64,000 nt of DNA, from NCBI GenBank assembly GCA_029204225.1, contig CM055092.1:26246122-26310121 (forward strand). Reading direction: 5' to 3'. The notes under the pieces were generated by a model. That model searched no databases. It worked only from the letters and a program-made list of their open reading frames with translations, and was not told the DNA's origin. The translations under genes and the position numbers were made by a program. Source of the stretch: Diphasiastrum complanatum. Lineage: Eukaryota; Streptophyta; Lycopodiopsida; Lycopodiales; Lycopodiaceae. Of this stretch, positions 1-12,959 are shown in pieces. Within the stretch, counting starts at the first letter, position 1, and each line of letters opens with the position of its first letter.

Positions 1-830
<830 letters not shown>

Positions 831-1402
831 AACTCACAACTTAAGTTAATATGACACATTTAGGCTAAGCACTGAACTCTATAGACTTTCCATCTTTTTT
901 TAGCATAGTGTCAGTCCATGGAAAAACCGGCTACATTTATTCATGAATCGCATTGAAAAATCAAACCATATGTTTAGAGTTTCTACTTTCAACAAAAGCT
1001 ACTCACAAACACATCACATGCTACAAATGCATCTGAAATGTTAGAAGCACAAAGATCAATTTAATTTCACTGCTCTAGTTCCATTTATGCCCCTTGCGAA
1101 GGTTGGTTTGATGATCTTGATGTTCTGCGAAGGTTCTGAAGATTTTGCTTCTGGGAACCCTCGCATACACTGAAAAATAAAGTTTTTTCAATCAATAACT
1201 CTCGCAGAGATCTTCACAGATGCATCTAGGTCAGATCTAGTGATTGTCCAAGTTTCAAGAGCTATCTCCCAAGGGATCTCCAAAAATCATGAAAAAAGTA
1301 CTCTTTTAGAGTGTTTTTTGACGAGATCTTGAGATTCTCTGATTTTTAACAATCAAGGATCTTACTGGCAGTATAGTTAGCTAATTTTCAAGCAATCTGG
1401 CA

Positions 1403-1846
1403 TCAATCCACTTGCATAGCACCATCTACACAAGAAGATTCACCAAAAGAGGTTAGGAAAGCAACATAATTTTCAAAGACTACTTCCTTACCCTTTTCAT
1501 CATATGTGAGCCTTGACGGCATTTGTCTTTCCCTTGATGTTCTCTTTGGATTTTGACTTGATGAAGGCCCATCATCATCACCATCCAAAGTAGGATCCTT
1601 TACATCAACATCAAGAATGTTATATCCATCCACATCACCATCAATAGTACTTAAAGATACTTTTGAAATTTTCCCCTCATCAAAAATGACATCTCTACCA
1701 ACAATCACCTTGTTAGTAGAAGGAATGTAAACCTTGTAGGCCTTACTCACGTCACTATATCCAACAAAAATAGTTCTCCTTGAAGATGGATCCTCCTTGG
1801 TCCTATCATCAAGAAAGACATCATTCATCTCAAGAAGTGATTCCAT
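1403..1846 (-). pseudogene. C6: Ty1/copia integrase C-terminus to RT-linker fragment
   Basis: This 147-residue open stretch contains LDDRTKEDPSS, a VGYS..SKAYKVYIPS block, RDVIF and SRLTYDEKGK..AFLTSF. The same blocks occur in the same order in the C1 polyprotein at about 30970-31330. This is the region between the integrase core and reverse transcriptase. Neither the integrase catalytic core nor RT is present, so it is a truncated copy of the C1 family on the opposite strand. The first residues (MESLLEMNDV) probably come from sequence outside the element. Confidence 0.8.
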
Positions 1847-2210
1847 TCACTTTCCACAATGAATAGTTACTTGATGTAAGCCTGTCATTGGCTTCCAACA
1901 TGACTCCAATTGATGTAGCCATGTAGCAATGATCTGATCCTCTCTTTCAACCTGTTTCAATGCACAAAGCACTCCTTTTAACAACAACAAATGTTCTCAA
2001 AAGGAAATCACAAAGATATGAAACTTCTCAATTCTCTTCTAGCACTTATACCAAGCAAATCAACACATAGAATAGTGAAATCTTGATCAACTTATGTCCA
2101 TCCTCAATCTGATGACTCTTGCCACTTCCTAAGATTGAAACACACTCAAATGAAGTTCAACAACCTTACTATCTAGATATCCAATCAAAATTAGGGTTTG
2201 ACAAAATCAA
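1847..2210. other. Unassigned spacer between C6 and G3
   Basis: AT-rich sequence with no convincing coding frame. The change to GC-richer coding-like sequence at about 2210 marks the edge of the G3 remnant. Confidence 0.4.
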
Positions 2211-2216
2211 AAAAAA

Positions 2217-4020
2217 TTGATTATACCGGATCGGTCTAATCCCACCGCCCCAGATGACATCAAGTCCCCCGAGAACCTGGTTGAAGACAATGACGACGGC
2301 GCTCCACAAGTCATCGGGGCCGCTACCACACAAGCCCCTATCAGTGCCGGCATATCGGCTGCTCCAACAGACTTAACAACGGCATACCAAACCCTGGGCA
2401 CATACATCTTGGAGGCAGTAGTAGCCAAGACCATTTTGGACAATAGGGTACTCCACCTAGCGACCAACAGTACACAACTGTGAGCGGATGGCAAAACAGA
2501 TGAAGGTCATCCTTGACTCCCATAAGCAGTTAGAAGAAGTGACAAAGGCCCTGCAGCAGGTCCTGGACAAAGTGAACCATCTTTGGAACACGACGTAGAA
2601 GGCCCAGGTGGGAATCTCCGATCAAAACCAAGGGATGATGACGGAGATGACGGGACAGATAATAACAATGGGCAAATCCAATAGTTGGATGGTAACTCAA
2701 GTTAGGACAACCAGAGAACAAAGCTGCATCTGGAGTTTTTCCCTTCCCCCTCCTACCTTCAAACCTCCTTCATATTCTGCATTTAATTTTTCCAGATCCT
2801 TCATCCCTACTTACTTCGTTCCTTCACCTTTCTCTTCTCAACCTCCTCCTAGCTGAATTTTGAGACCCTCTCCAAGGACTTGCTGAGACATACAAGACCC
2901 GACGGGATGAATTCTAAAAATAGCTCAGTTTTCTCGGTGCTACGTACAATTTGTTGAATTCGGCTCCTCCTAAACTTGTCACTCCTATGTCACTCTCACC
3001 AGATTACACCATTCCTGACCCCCTAGAGACTAACACTGACATTGGTGGTGATGACGAATTCCTGGCTGATCTGCCAAAAACATGCAGATTCTCACCCAGA
3101 CCTGCGATGTGGGCAAGGCTAAGCCTTCCACAAGCAAGCGGGCTAGAAAGAGTGATACGGACACCAAGGCCTTGGATGACTACCTGGTGAATCCACCTCT
3201 GCAACGTAGGGCAACCTCACCAACTAGGCAAAGAAATAATATGGCGGACACCAGAGAGTCTGAGAGATTTGAAAGAAAATACCCCTGTAGCATGAGGGAC
3301 GGAAGAGATGAAATAGATCAAAGCCAGTACTCTACAAGGGCTGAGATCATTGTTGCATTGCAACCATAGCCTGAGTGGCAGAATAAGGTCCTAAAAAATA
3401 GTAGGCGGTTGCAAGAATATCTGAGGGTGCCATCGTGGAGAATGATCGACCCTTTTTATATGTCGATCAAACGAAGAAATCCTTGGCCAACAGAGCAACC
3501 GCGAGTCGAGGTGGTAAACTGGCTAGTAATTTCAAAAATCTCAGGGAGTACCTCCGTGGATGACCTGAGATTGCAATTATTGGATTTTGGGCACAAATAT
3601 AGATCTAATGCTGATCTATGCGTACGAGAAGGCCTTGAGTATTGCAAATTGATGGCCTTTCTGATGAATCAAGGATGTTTTTGGGATCGTGGCTTAGATC
3701 CAATACAGATCAATCCCAATGTGGCTCTCTAGTCTGAGGACGATCATGAAATGATGGCTCGACTTTACTACAGAGCGGCCTTTATGTCTTCTTGGTATGT
3801 CACAATGACAGAAGACTGGCAAGAGTTTGGCTCCATCGAGAAAGTGCAAGAGTATCTGGGGCCGATATCTTACGGAAGCAAGCTCCGCTTCCAAGTATCT
3901 GAGCCTCAGGGAGAAAGATGAGCACACAAAAATAGATCACACGGCGACAAGACAAGCAGGACTCACAGGAGGTTGTCAAGCAGGCTGGGATGTAGAGATC
4001 GTTGAGAGATCTCCAATTTT
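2217..4020 (+). pseudogene. G3: decayed gypsy 3' extra ORF (ORF3), coiled coil and C-terminal domain
   Basis: Frames are broken, but the order is recognisable. First comes a Pro/Ala/Asp-rich linker (2217-2400). A predicted coiled coil follows at about 2480-2640 (RMAKQMKVILDSHKQLEEVT, then KALQQVLDKVNHL). Then a basic Ser/Thr-rich stretch (3080-3300), and a C-terminal domain (3409-3910) containing RMIDPFYMSIKRRNPW and MARLYYRAAFMSSW. The last two blocks align with LRVDPYYVPMPRRQKW and IARLYFRAAMMGGSW in the G1 ORF3. The N-terminal domain and all gag-pol are missing upstream. A polypurine-like run and an LTR start follow at about 4141-4151, so ORF3 sits next to the 3' LTR here too. Function unknown. 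Confidence 0.65.
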
Positions 4021-4150
4021 GTGAAACAATTTTGCGACAAATAAGCACTTGGTTTTATGGAAGCGACTAAAGATCCATGCTTTGTGCCAAGTGGAACAAT
4101 GTCATTCTACATGTGTTGCAGTGGGTCCAACAACATATTAGGGGAGGATG

Positions 4151-4900
4151 ATGTTAGCAGACTCCAAGGAATCCCCAAGATGCCGAGCCGAGCTGTAATA
4201 AAGAGCACCTCTCACCCTAGACCGAGGAGGTCTCAGAAGAAAGAGAGCATGAAGAAGATGAGAGTCGAGCATGAGAGCCGGGAAATACTAGCTAGGAATA
4301 CAGTTTTAATTCACGTGAGCCTCATGGTGATCCCAAAGAAAGAATGACCATGTAGGAGCTAGTAGTATTTCTAGGCCATGTAATAAATGTAGACCCCTCT
4401 TAAATAAATCAGAGTGAGCCACCTTTTGATGGTGACCTCTAGTGGAAGAGCTAATTCCACTTGGAATTGCTAAATTAGTGGAATTGCCACTTAGGCTCCA
4501 CATGGGCAGCCTCATAGTCTATTTAAGAGCCCCCCTCCCTTGTGATTATGAACATGCACTTCCATTTCTTGATTGTGGTTGTGGAATAAATTAAATTTCT
4601 TGCTTTCTTTCATTTTTGCAATGTGGATTATCGTGCAATAGATTTCTTGGTCCTGTTTAAAGTAGATTTCAGCATTCAGGTAAACTAAATAGGCTGGATT
4701 TGTGGTGTAGATCTTGCATATCCTCTTACAATCCAATTCTTGATGTTCTTGGGCTATCCAAGAATCAAGAGATGGGTGTTTCTTGATCTTTGGATTGTTA
4801 TTATGCTGATAGATAATTAGTTTCTTGTTTCTTGTTTCTTGTTTCAAATCTATAGATTAATCTGAGTGCATGGTTCTTTCCTAATGTTAGAGTTAGCTAG
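4151..4900 (+). repeat. G3 probable 3' LTR
   Basis: A polypurine-like run (attaggggaggatga) ends at 4150 and is followed by tgttagcagactcc, an LTR-type TG start. A TATA-like TCTATTTAAG lies at 4518-4527. No partner LTR exists in the window, so the right end is a guess. Confidence 0.4.
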
Positions 4901-4999
4901 AAGCAAGCACCGTTTGGTTATTCACATGTACTGCAAGTAGATATTTTGGTGAACAGTTTTCAGTTGCATGTGTAATTGTGTGCATGTATCTGGAGTGAA

Positions 5000-7900
5000 C
5001 AAATTCCGAGCATCCCATTGGCAAGCTGGAAAACATACTATAATGCAGAGTAGTTTTTCTACCTAATCGGGCTTTAATCTCACAGTTAAAGATCCAAGAA
5101 GCCAACCGCCTAGAACGGGCGAAAACACTCGATCTTCATAGATAAGGAAATCAAGGAATAACCAACGAAATTGTGTTCACGGTATTCATGGGTAAATCCT
5201 AATGATGACATGGATCAGGTTTGAATCTCTCTCAGGTAGATCGTGATGACATAGTAAAGTCCAAATCTTACATGGAAGGTTTGATTCTATCAAGTAGTGG
5301 ATGTTCTTGTTGCCTTTAAACATTACTTGAATCTAAATGATCAATAATCTTCATGACTTTTGCTTTGTCATTCTTGCCACTTCCTCTCATCCTCTTAAAA
5401 GTATTCACAAATATGCTCTAGAGAAAAAAATGGAAGTTTGGATGATTTTTGATCCGTATAACTATATATAAGATAAAAGCTCTCTCCTCCCTGCTACATT
5501 GTTCTTTCCAACCTCATATTACCATCCTTATCCCCACATATGCTCCTATATTAGGCACTCATGCTTATCCAAAAATAAAGTAGGCAAGTGCTCTCTTTAG
5601 TGCCAGGCAAAATGTAGACGAATATGATGCAATTTGTTCATGCTTACAACCAATGGCTTCAAGCATTTAGTGTCTAAAGTGATGTATGTGCGGTGTGAGC
5701 AATGTAGGTTTGAAGAGTTCGGTTGTAGTCCACTTGCACATCTTCATCTAGAGGTATACTGCCCTAGTCCATATATTAACCTTTGATATGCACCTACTAA
5801 AAATTGGTGGTAAAATATTTAGTTCAATGTCACTGACAAATGTAACCATGAGTGAACTTTGAAGATTTCTACTTTTTACTCATCAACATCAGTCGCACAT
5901 GCATCAATTAATTTGGACAAGTACTCACTTGATGTGCACTTGAGAGATTTCTGGGATCGATATCGATCTCTCAACATCATTGCCATGTTTCTTTACCAAA
6001 GTTATTTCTCTAGTGGACTAGTCTCGCACCCTTAAATATAGTGCTTTACCAAAACCTTTGATTGCACCACGACAATTTCAAGCTCATAATGGTAGGTTTG
6101 TCTTGTTGTCCCCATGGAGTTAATAGCCATTCACAAAGCCACCACAGATAGTGTTTGGCTAGATGAGTGGTATCAGTGGCTTTGTTTGTTGTAGATTTAG
6201 CAAAACTCTCCAAATTATTGCATGCACCTTCATATGCAATAACATCTTTGAGGATCAGAGGTCGATTCAACAAAGTGGCATTTGGTTGGGGCACACCTCA
6301 AAAGTTTGATTGTTAAGGAGAAATTTGACACTTGAGATGTAGAGGAGGTAGTCCTCCATGTGATCAAAAAATAATTTTTCTAAAAGTAGTGCTTTTGCTT
6401 TGGTTGAGATGGTATCTACTCGAATGTGGATTCTATAGGTATGCATTTTCTATGTGTCTTGTTCTTGGTTTTTTACATCTTTACTTGACTTGTTCAAAAA
6501 AAGATGGTGTTTTCAATGGAAGTCAACTCTTTTTTGAGGTATTCCATAGTTCATGTTCATGATATTGAATGGGTTTAATTTGGCATTTTGTTTCTAGGAT
6601 CTTATAGTTCTTCCTCCAATTATCTCTTTCAAATGTTGAGAGTTTTCAGCTACTTGATTTCTTCCCTTAGCATCTCCACTTTGGTCTTGGTTTGCCCTTC
6701 CAATAAAATTTTGGCTTGTTTGTTGTGGTTCTTGTTAGGGCAATTGTCTTTAAGTGGTTGCATCTCTTCCATGTTGACTATCCAATTCTGATCCCCATAT
6801 TTGTGTTAAAGAAGCTTTGTTAAACTATGGTTGTGAAAATGCATCCAGTTGGAATCTTTTTTTTTATAACAACTGACTTCTAGCAATTTGTGTTGAACTA
6901 GGCAATAGGTTCATGGAATTACACCATTGGTATCAAAGACTCAAATTGTTTTTGCAAGATTTGGCAATATAGTTTTATTGTCACATTGTCATTTATATTG
7001 TGTGGTGTACTCTCAAATCACATGAAAACAAGTTCAAAAAATTAGGTGGTAGGTACCTATGCATTCAAGTGTAGAATATCTTATGATGATATAAAGTCAT
7101 AGATGGATTAAATTTTCAATCTAAAAGGCACTCAAAAAGTGAAGGGACATCATCTATATGAGGCATCTCATTGTAAAAGAAATAATACACCACACAAAAT
7201 AAACCATATAAGATTTTCAAATAGTGCCCTTGGATTGAAATCTAGTGACATGCTTGAGATTTGTTTTCTCTTACTATGTTGAATCAAGTACAAACAACTA
7301 AAAAAATAAACACAATGTTTCTACACATGCACGTCTTCAACAACCACCAAATTCAAGGTGTTTTTGAATTTTCAATAGTGCAAAATTGAAGAGCCTTTTT
7401 GCAAGTGCATTGAGAGGTGTACATAGAACCACATCATGGAATGTTTTTCTTTTCTTTATTTTTCAACCAATCATAATGATACCATACTTTTAGTAGTAGC
7501 ATCAACATTTCCAAACTAGAAAATGACAAAGCCTTCAAACCTTCATAACGAGTATTCATTTGTCATAGAATATATAATAAATAAGAAATACTAGTATTTG
7601 TTTGTAACGACTTGAATCTTATGCCCAAAACAAATATTTTGATATTTGTTTTTGGTAGGATTGGTCAAATGAAAGCAACAATAACCACATAGCCTATTAT
7701 TCTATATAGATCATTGTAAAAAATTTCAATTTTATGCATAAAGATATGCAATCTATATGCAAAATGAGTAGTTCATTTTATCATGACAATACCATGTTGA
7801 CAAGACATAAAGATCAACATTCATAGATTATATGTTGAATTTTAGTCCTGGCTCATAGAATTACAAAAGATACCATTTTGAGAACTTAGTAGAGTAGCCA

Positions 7901-9230
7901 ATGCAATTCAATTGCAACAACCTTAATGTATTTAACCTTTTGGTCTATACTAGACACTCGTCCAACAAAACAACAATATGGAGATAAAGAGTCTTTATGT
8001 GATACAGTGAGTTGAATCTAGCTTTTTTTTGGGTGGCCACATGAGATGTGCTCTTGTGGCCTACTAACTGACATAATATGCTACTTTAGTTGGATTTGCC
8101 TTTATGGCACACACATAAACAATTATACTTGGCACAAAACATGTGTTTTTTTCAACATGATGTGGGAGAATATAAAACTCTAGCGTGTCAAAGGTTCGTG
8201 CTAGAGTTGGTTTCACTTATTGTTTCCTAGCAACTAGCATAACAAACTTTGTTTGGTAGCCATAATTCAAATATGCAAGACAATCTATTCATAGTGCCCC
8301 AAAGACATTGGTGGGTAGCAACTAGCTATTGCCGACCTTTAGAAGCTATCACCTATTATATTCTAAAAAAAGGTCCATGTCTTTCAACATTTGTATATTA
8401 ACCCTCAAAAGAGTACACATTTCAATAATTTGATTATAAAAATGTGACTTCATAATGGGCAATACCACTTCCGAGCTCATTTACCAAGGGTATCTTCAAA
8501 GTCGACAAGTATCTAAACCTCATTGTTGTAGTACAAAATTTGACAGAGGGCATATTTCAGTACCGTGACCTAGTTGGAAATATTGATACCAACCCCAACC
8601 CAAAGCTCCACATGGGGGTGAAGAGCAAGTAGTGACATATGTAAGTTGCACAACATTCAAGGAATATTTGCATTTCAAAAAGACAACAAAAATAAACAAA
8701 TTGTCAATCAAGAAGCAAATCTTAACACTATCTTTTTGGTTGAAAGGTAAATCTCAAGAGTATTTCATACAAGGTCAAAATTCTACATGTCTTTATTTAG
8801 AATACATTAAAAATTGCTTCAATGTAAAAAGTCATCATGCACATCCAATTTTGTGCTTGGTGAAGGGCAAGGTCTTCACATTGTCCAATACGAGAGTTTG
8901 TGACTATAAATGATATTATTATCTCAAATAGATTGACATATAGAAGGAGAGGGACCGACACATATCAAACGAGTTGCAAGTATCTCTTCATTTATCAGCG
9001 TCAATATTTGGGACTAACCTCTCAATAGTGCAACACATAAGGTGCTATACATAACTCTTAACCATCTACTGATTAGCTAGCTAGTTCAAAAGGTGAAAAT
9101 TCATTGGTTTGATACTAACATTTAGCCAGTTGGGTGTCCTTCAACAATTCTTTGTCACAAAGTGTGATATCCTTATTTTGTAATTGATATTCAAAATTTG
9201 AGTGTAGTCACTTGTTAGTCTATCTATGGG
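5000..9230. other. Long stretch with no supported gene
   Basis: About 4.2 kb of AT-rich sequence with only short, uninformative open frames. A minus-strand frame at 6046-6294 (NNLESFAKSTTNKATDTTH) faintly resembles the relic at 9764-10070. A frame at 8632-8913 (+) is Lys-rich and unrecognised. A PBS-like TGGTATCAAAGA at 6928-6939, preceded by ...acacca, hints at an old copia 5' LTR ending near 6926, but no paired LTR was found. Confidence 0.45.
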
Positions 9231-9236
9231 ACATTT

Positions 9237-9244
9237 GATATATA
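9237..9244 (+). promoter_or_regulatory. Candidate TATA box of the Gnk2-like gene
   Basis: An alternating TATATAT run about 110 bp upstream of the ATG at 9351 is the best TATA candidate for the intact Gnk2-like gene. The spacing allows a 5' leader of about 75-80 bases. It is inferred from position only. Confidence 0.4.
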
Positions 9245-9350
9245 TGTATGTAGCTAGCTGAACATGTATTGCTCAGTTTTACATTGCAGGTGATTTGATC
9301 CATAGTACTCAAATATACGTAGGAGTTGTATCTGGCTAGCTACAAGACTC

Positions 9351-9767
9351 ATGGAGAGACATAATGTGATCTCTGTCTCTGTAGCAATTGTTGGCTTAGC
9401 ATATATTATAACAGTGGCACAGCTTCCGGTTGTGTCTCAAGGGTTCAATTCCACCTTTATAAGTTGGAATTGGACCTCAACACAGACTATCCCTGGTGAT
9501 ATTCTCTGGCATGTCATCGATGCATTACTTGCCAAACTTGTATCTAATGTGCCACTGACCACAGGATATAATTACAAGACAAACTTCTCTTGTGGTAATC
9601 AAACAGCTTATGGTGAGATGAAATGCAACCAGGCTCTCATAGCTACAGATTGTTGGAGTTGCACTTCTTATCTCAAAAGTGTAGTTTGGGGAGACACAGC
9701 TCATGCCATTGGACTCACAGCCAAACTCGAAGATTGTGTACTTCATTATGAACATTTTGAATTCTAA
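9351..9767 (+). CDS. Secreted Gnk2-domain (DUF26/ginkbilobin-like) protein
   Basis: The complete 138-residue frame is about the length of ginkbilobin-2. Residues 1 to about 31 form a hydrophobic signal peptide ending near SQG. The rest is one Gnk2 domain with the diagnostic C-X8-C-X2-C (C92, C101, C104). It also has the family-typical GYNYKT (72-77), TAYG (85-88) and a terminal DC..HYE block (C129). Family members are extracellular, mannose-binding antifungal proteins or kinase ectodomains. No second domain, transmembrane segment or kinase follows, so this is a stand-alone secreted form. The first family cysteine is replaced by tryptophan (W41, TGG) and the one expected near position 116 is absent, so one of the three disulfides should be missing. 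An extra cysteine occurs at C81. The frame is intact with no evident intron. Whether it is expressed is unknown. Confidence 0.8.
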   Translation: MERHNVISVSVAIVGLAYIITVAQLPVVSQGFNSTFISWNWTSTQTIPGDILWHVIDALLAKLVSNVPLTTGYNYKTNFSCGNQTAYGEMKCNQALIATDCWSCTSYLKSVVWGDTAHAIGLTAKLEDCVLHYEHFEF

Positions 9768-10070
9768 GCAAAAAGTGACTTAGCTTTTGGTTGTTGTTCT
9801 GCAATTCTATCAAAATATGCTTTTAGAAACTTTGCACCATCACTCAATCTAGGGGGCTTATGAGCTGACGAATAATTGTAGTCTTTACTTCCTACTTTCA
9901 ATTCTATGGTAGTAGCTATTGTCTTTTCTTTGCTCACCATTGATATAATGTAGTTGAGCAACAACTACTCCATTGCTTCGAGTCCTTTTTTATTCTCTGT
10001 TGTGTCTGTTGTAGACTTAGTATAATTTCTCAACAAATTTTCAACACCATGACTAGCACAATGCTACTTT
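9764..10070 (-). pseudogene. Unrecognised decayed coding relic
   Basis: A nearly open minus-strand frame abuts the end of the Gnk2 gene. It reads through ASHGVENLLRNYTKSTTDTT, one in-frame TAG near 9965, then LLLNYIISMVSKEK, SSAHKPPRLSDGAKFLKAYF and AEQQPKAKSLFA. It does not match a family I can name. The NL..KSTT..TT block resembles the frame at 6046-6294 (-), suggesting two relics of one old repeat family. Confidence 0.35.
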
Positions 10071-10291
10071 TTTTTTTTCCAATAATTTATAGATGATTAA
10101 GTTGAGTGTTCATGAAGCCTTTTTTGAGTTATCCTAAAAAACTTGCAAGTTTTGAAGGTTCTTAATTTTCTATGGACTATTTCTCATAAATGGGCTTATA
10201 TGCCAATATAAAATGTCCGTAGAGGAAACACGGGGGCCCATTAGAGTTGGCTCCTAGTATGTTGCCTGAGTGTGGGCCAATTCTTTTCGCA

Positions 10292-10306
10292 TGGTATCAA
10301 AGGCTC
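10292..10306 (+). other. PBS-like site after a possible LTR end
   Basis: TGGTATCAAAGGCTC directly follows ...ttttcgca, an LTR-like CA end. It resembles the initiator tRNA-Met PBS of copia elements (TGGTATCAGAGC). No LTR partner was located, so an old copia 5' LTR ending at 10291 is only possible. Confidence 0.35.
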
Positions 10307-10629
10307 AGTTGGAGGGGCCCTTTGTTCTCTATATTTACTTGTATGACAATGTTGTCAAAGAGGTGCTAACACAAGCATAATGTTGCATGAAGGTCTCAAA
10401 AAAGAGCAAGTTGTCCACTTTGCCTTTGATAAGATAATGGACCTATTTCTGCCTCCATATGAGCTTAGAATATTATTACAATTGATATCCCCTAGTACTA
10501 GCCCTTTTGGAGAGATGATGGGTGGCTATGTGACTAAGGGTTTTGGTATTTAGCCTGCAAGTTAGAATTGCATAGGAGTTAAATCTAAGTAGTTGTAGAA
10601 TTCATGACAAGAAATACAAATATATCCTA

Positions 10630-10930
10630 CTCCTAGTAATTATTGACTTGGCATAAATTGTAATATTGGTGCAACTTTTGGTTATATCTCAAGGAGTTGA
10701 CTCCATACATTGGCATTGTTCCTCAAACCAGAATTCCCCTAAGCAACATCTCTAAAATGTCATCAATACACTACTAATCATATTCATATATAATGGGTCA
10801 TTTAGTCCAATTTATGATTACAAGACAAACTATTCTTGTAGTTATTAGATAACTTATGGCACAATAATATGCAACAATATTCTCATATCTATAGATTGTT
10901 GGATTTGCATTGCATATCTAGTTGATGTTC
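10630..10930 (+). pseudogene. Decayed tandem copy of the Gnk2-like gene
   Basis: Segments match the intact gene about 1.3 kb upstream in the same order: the end of the signal peptide (VQLLVISQG), WHCSSNQ, YDYKTNYSC, then C-X8-C-X2-C (CNNILISIDCWIC). Stops and shifts interrupt the frame, including TAG after SCSY. The start and C-terminus are not recognisable. This copy keeps the first conserved cysteine (TGT) where the intact gene has TGG (Trp), so the pseudogene preserves an ancestral state. It arose by local duplication of a gene rather than of a transposon. Confidence 0.75.
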
Positions 10931-11035
10931 TTTTTTCTTGAACATAAAATAATGGTCTCTCATTCATATGTGAGCTATCATCATGAGTCTCTTATTGAGT
11001 CTTTTCAACTTTTGGGTAATAATATTATTCTTGCT

Positions 11036-11227
11036 CCATTTCACAAGAGAGCCAATCTGCTGTATTGAAATGAAGATATGTACATGTGTAGGAAACTCGA
11101 GTCGGTCCCTTTTTATAGTAGAGAGGAGGACCCTGGCCTCTGAATCCTATTGGTCCATTTCTGCCTCCCTAATTATTCAGATTTAATAAAGAGTGGGAAC
11201 CATGCAAACTGGAGGGAAACCCAACTA
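11036..11227 (-). repeat. Fragment of a G1-family gypsy LTR
   Basis: About 190 bp matches the inner part of both G1 LTRs (around 13515-13705 and 21555-21740). Shared blocks include gccaatctgct.tattgaaatga, agtagagaggaggaccctgg and ggagggaaacccaac. The match stops where the foldback element begins, and a weak continuation (tttattc) reappears after it. A diverged solo or truncated LTR was probably hit by the foldback. Confidence 0.75.
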
Positions 11228-12421
11228 ACATTAGGGGAACTCTTGAATCCAAAAGGGCCTTATGTAAGGATGCTTTTTTTTACTTTTCAAAGGTTTTATG
11301 TCCACATGGCCCAATGGTGTGTTTCCATGTGTGCTAGACCGTAACGGTGGTAGCCCAACTTCAATTTCGAACAGCCACTTCTGAGATAAACCAATGACAC
11401 TAAAATTCAAAATGAAGTGGGTGGGAAACCCGAGGACGTGTCCTAGCACATATGTCATCGCATCGCGTCGTGCCTCGCCACATGCGGAAGGCAACCTGTT
11501 CACACTGAACATAACGCTCTGGTTGCGTGGCTGAGATATTGTAGCATCTGTTTACACCATTGTGTAGATAATGAAAAATGCACACTTTTTCTTTTTGGAT
11601 CACTTCAATCCAACACACGGTTAAAAAGTTATGGCCATTTGAAAATTCATACCCTCCTTGATATCGGAGCCGAGCGACCCATGGCCTCTTCTCACTGAAC
11701 ATAATGCTCTAATCGCGCAGCTCCAGTATCGCAGCCACGCGACCAGAGCATTATGTTCAGTGAGAAAAGGTCATGGGTCGCTTGGAGCTGATATCTCAGC
11801 CGTGCGACCAAAGTATTATATTCAATGAGAACATATCATGGTCGCTCGGCTCTGATATCAGGTAGGGTATGAATCTTCAAAGTACCATAACTTTTTAATC
11901 ATGCATCGGATTGAAGTGATTCAAAAAGCAAAAGGGTGCACTTTTTCATTATCTACGCAATTGTGTAAACAGATTGTACAATATCTTAGCCACGAGACCA
12001 GAGCATTATGCTCATTGGTCGCTCGGCTCCGATATCAGGTAGGGTATGAATCTTCAAACTGCCATAACTTTTTTAACCGTGCGTCGGATTAAAGTGATTC
12101 AAAAAGAAAAAGTGTGATATTTTTCATGATCCACGTAATGGTGTAAAGAGATACTACACTCCTTTTACTAGAGGCAATCTATTTTCCTCCTCCACATGTG
12201 CTCACTCCACTTGCCTTCCGCATGTGGCGAGGCACGACGCGACGCAACACAATGACATTTGCGCGAGGACACAGCCTCGGGTTTCCCACCCACTTCATTT
12301 TGAATTTCAGAGTCATTGGTTTATCTCAGAAGTGGCTGTCCAAAATTGAAGTTGGGCAGTCTAATGATGTTCTCTCTACATTCTTAAAGGGCCCATATTG
12401 AGTCCGAAGTTCTCCTAATGT
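11228..12421. mobile_element. Foldback-type element with long terminal inverted repeats
   Basis: The left part (11228-11500) reappears inverted at 12208-12421. The outer ends pair acattaggggaac with gttctcctaatgt. The inner arms pair the block around 11345-11497 (tcgtgcctcgccacatgcgg) with 12215-12365 (ccgcatgtggcgaggcacga). The centre holds three related copies of a roughly 170 bp block, one inverted relative to the other two (11540-11710, 11737-11975, 11990-12160). Each carries a cggct-c-gatatcaggtagggtatgaatc-type sequence or its complement. No transposase frame is seen, so it is a non-autonomous foldback or MITE-like element. Target duplications were not resolved. Confidence 0.75.
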
Positions 12422-12783
12422 GGGTTCTAACATTTATTCGTTGATGAAATGCATTTGTGCACATCCATGTGTATGATAAAAGATGCCTTGAATTGAAGAT
12501 CTAGATAAAGTATAGTTAAGTTCTTTAAATAAAAAATTTGAATATCATTGTCGAGCTATTTTGTAGCAAAATGGGAACATGGTGATGCTCGATGGGCTTG
12601 CCTTCTGAAACAAAAATTAAAATTTTTCCTCAAACTCAAAACTCGAACTATTAATTGGCCCACAAAAAAAATACTACTTTGAGAATTTTTTAGAGTAGCT
12701 AATGCAATCCAATTATTTGCAGCAACATCAACATACATAATCTTTTGATCTAAACTAGGAACCCTCACTGACATGCACACAAG

Positions 12784-12959
<176 letters not shown>

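Noticed and set aside
6309-6926. Possible solo copia LTR ending before a PBS-like site at 6928
   Set aside because: Only the right side has support (PBS-like motif); no partner LTR, PPT or target duplication was seen.
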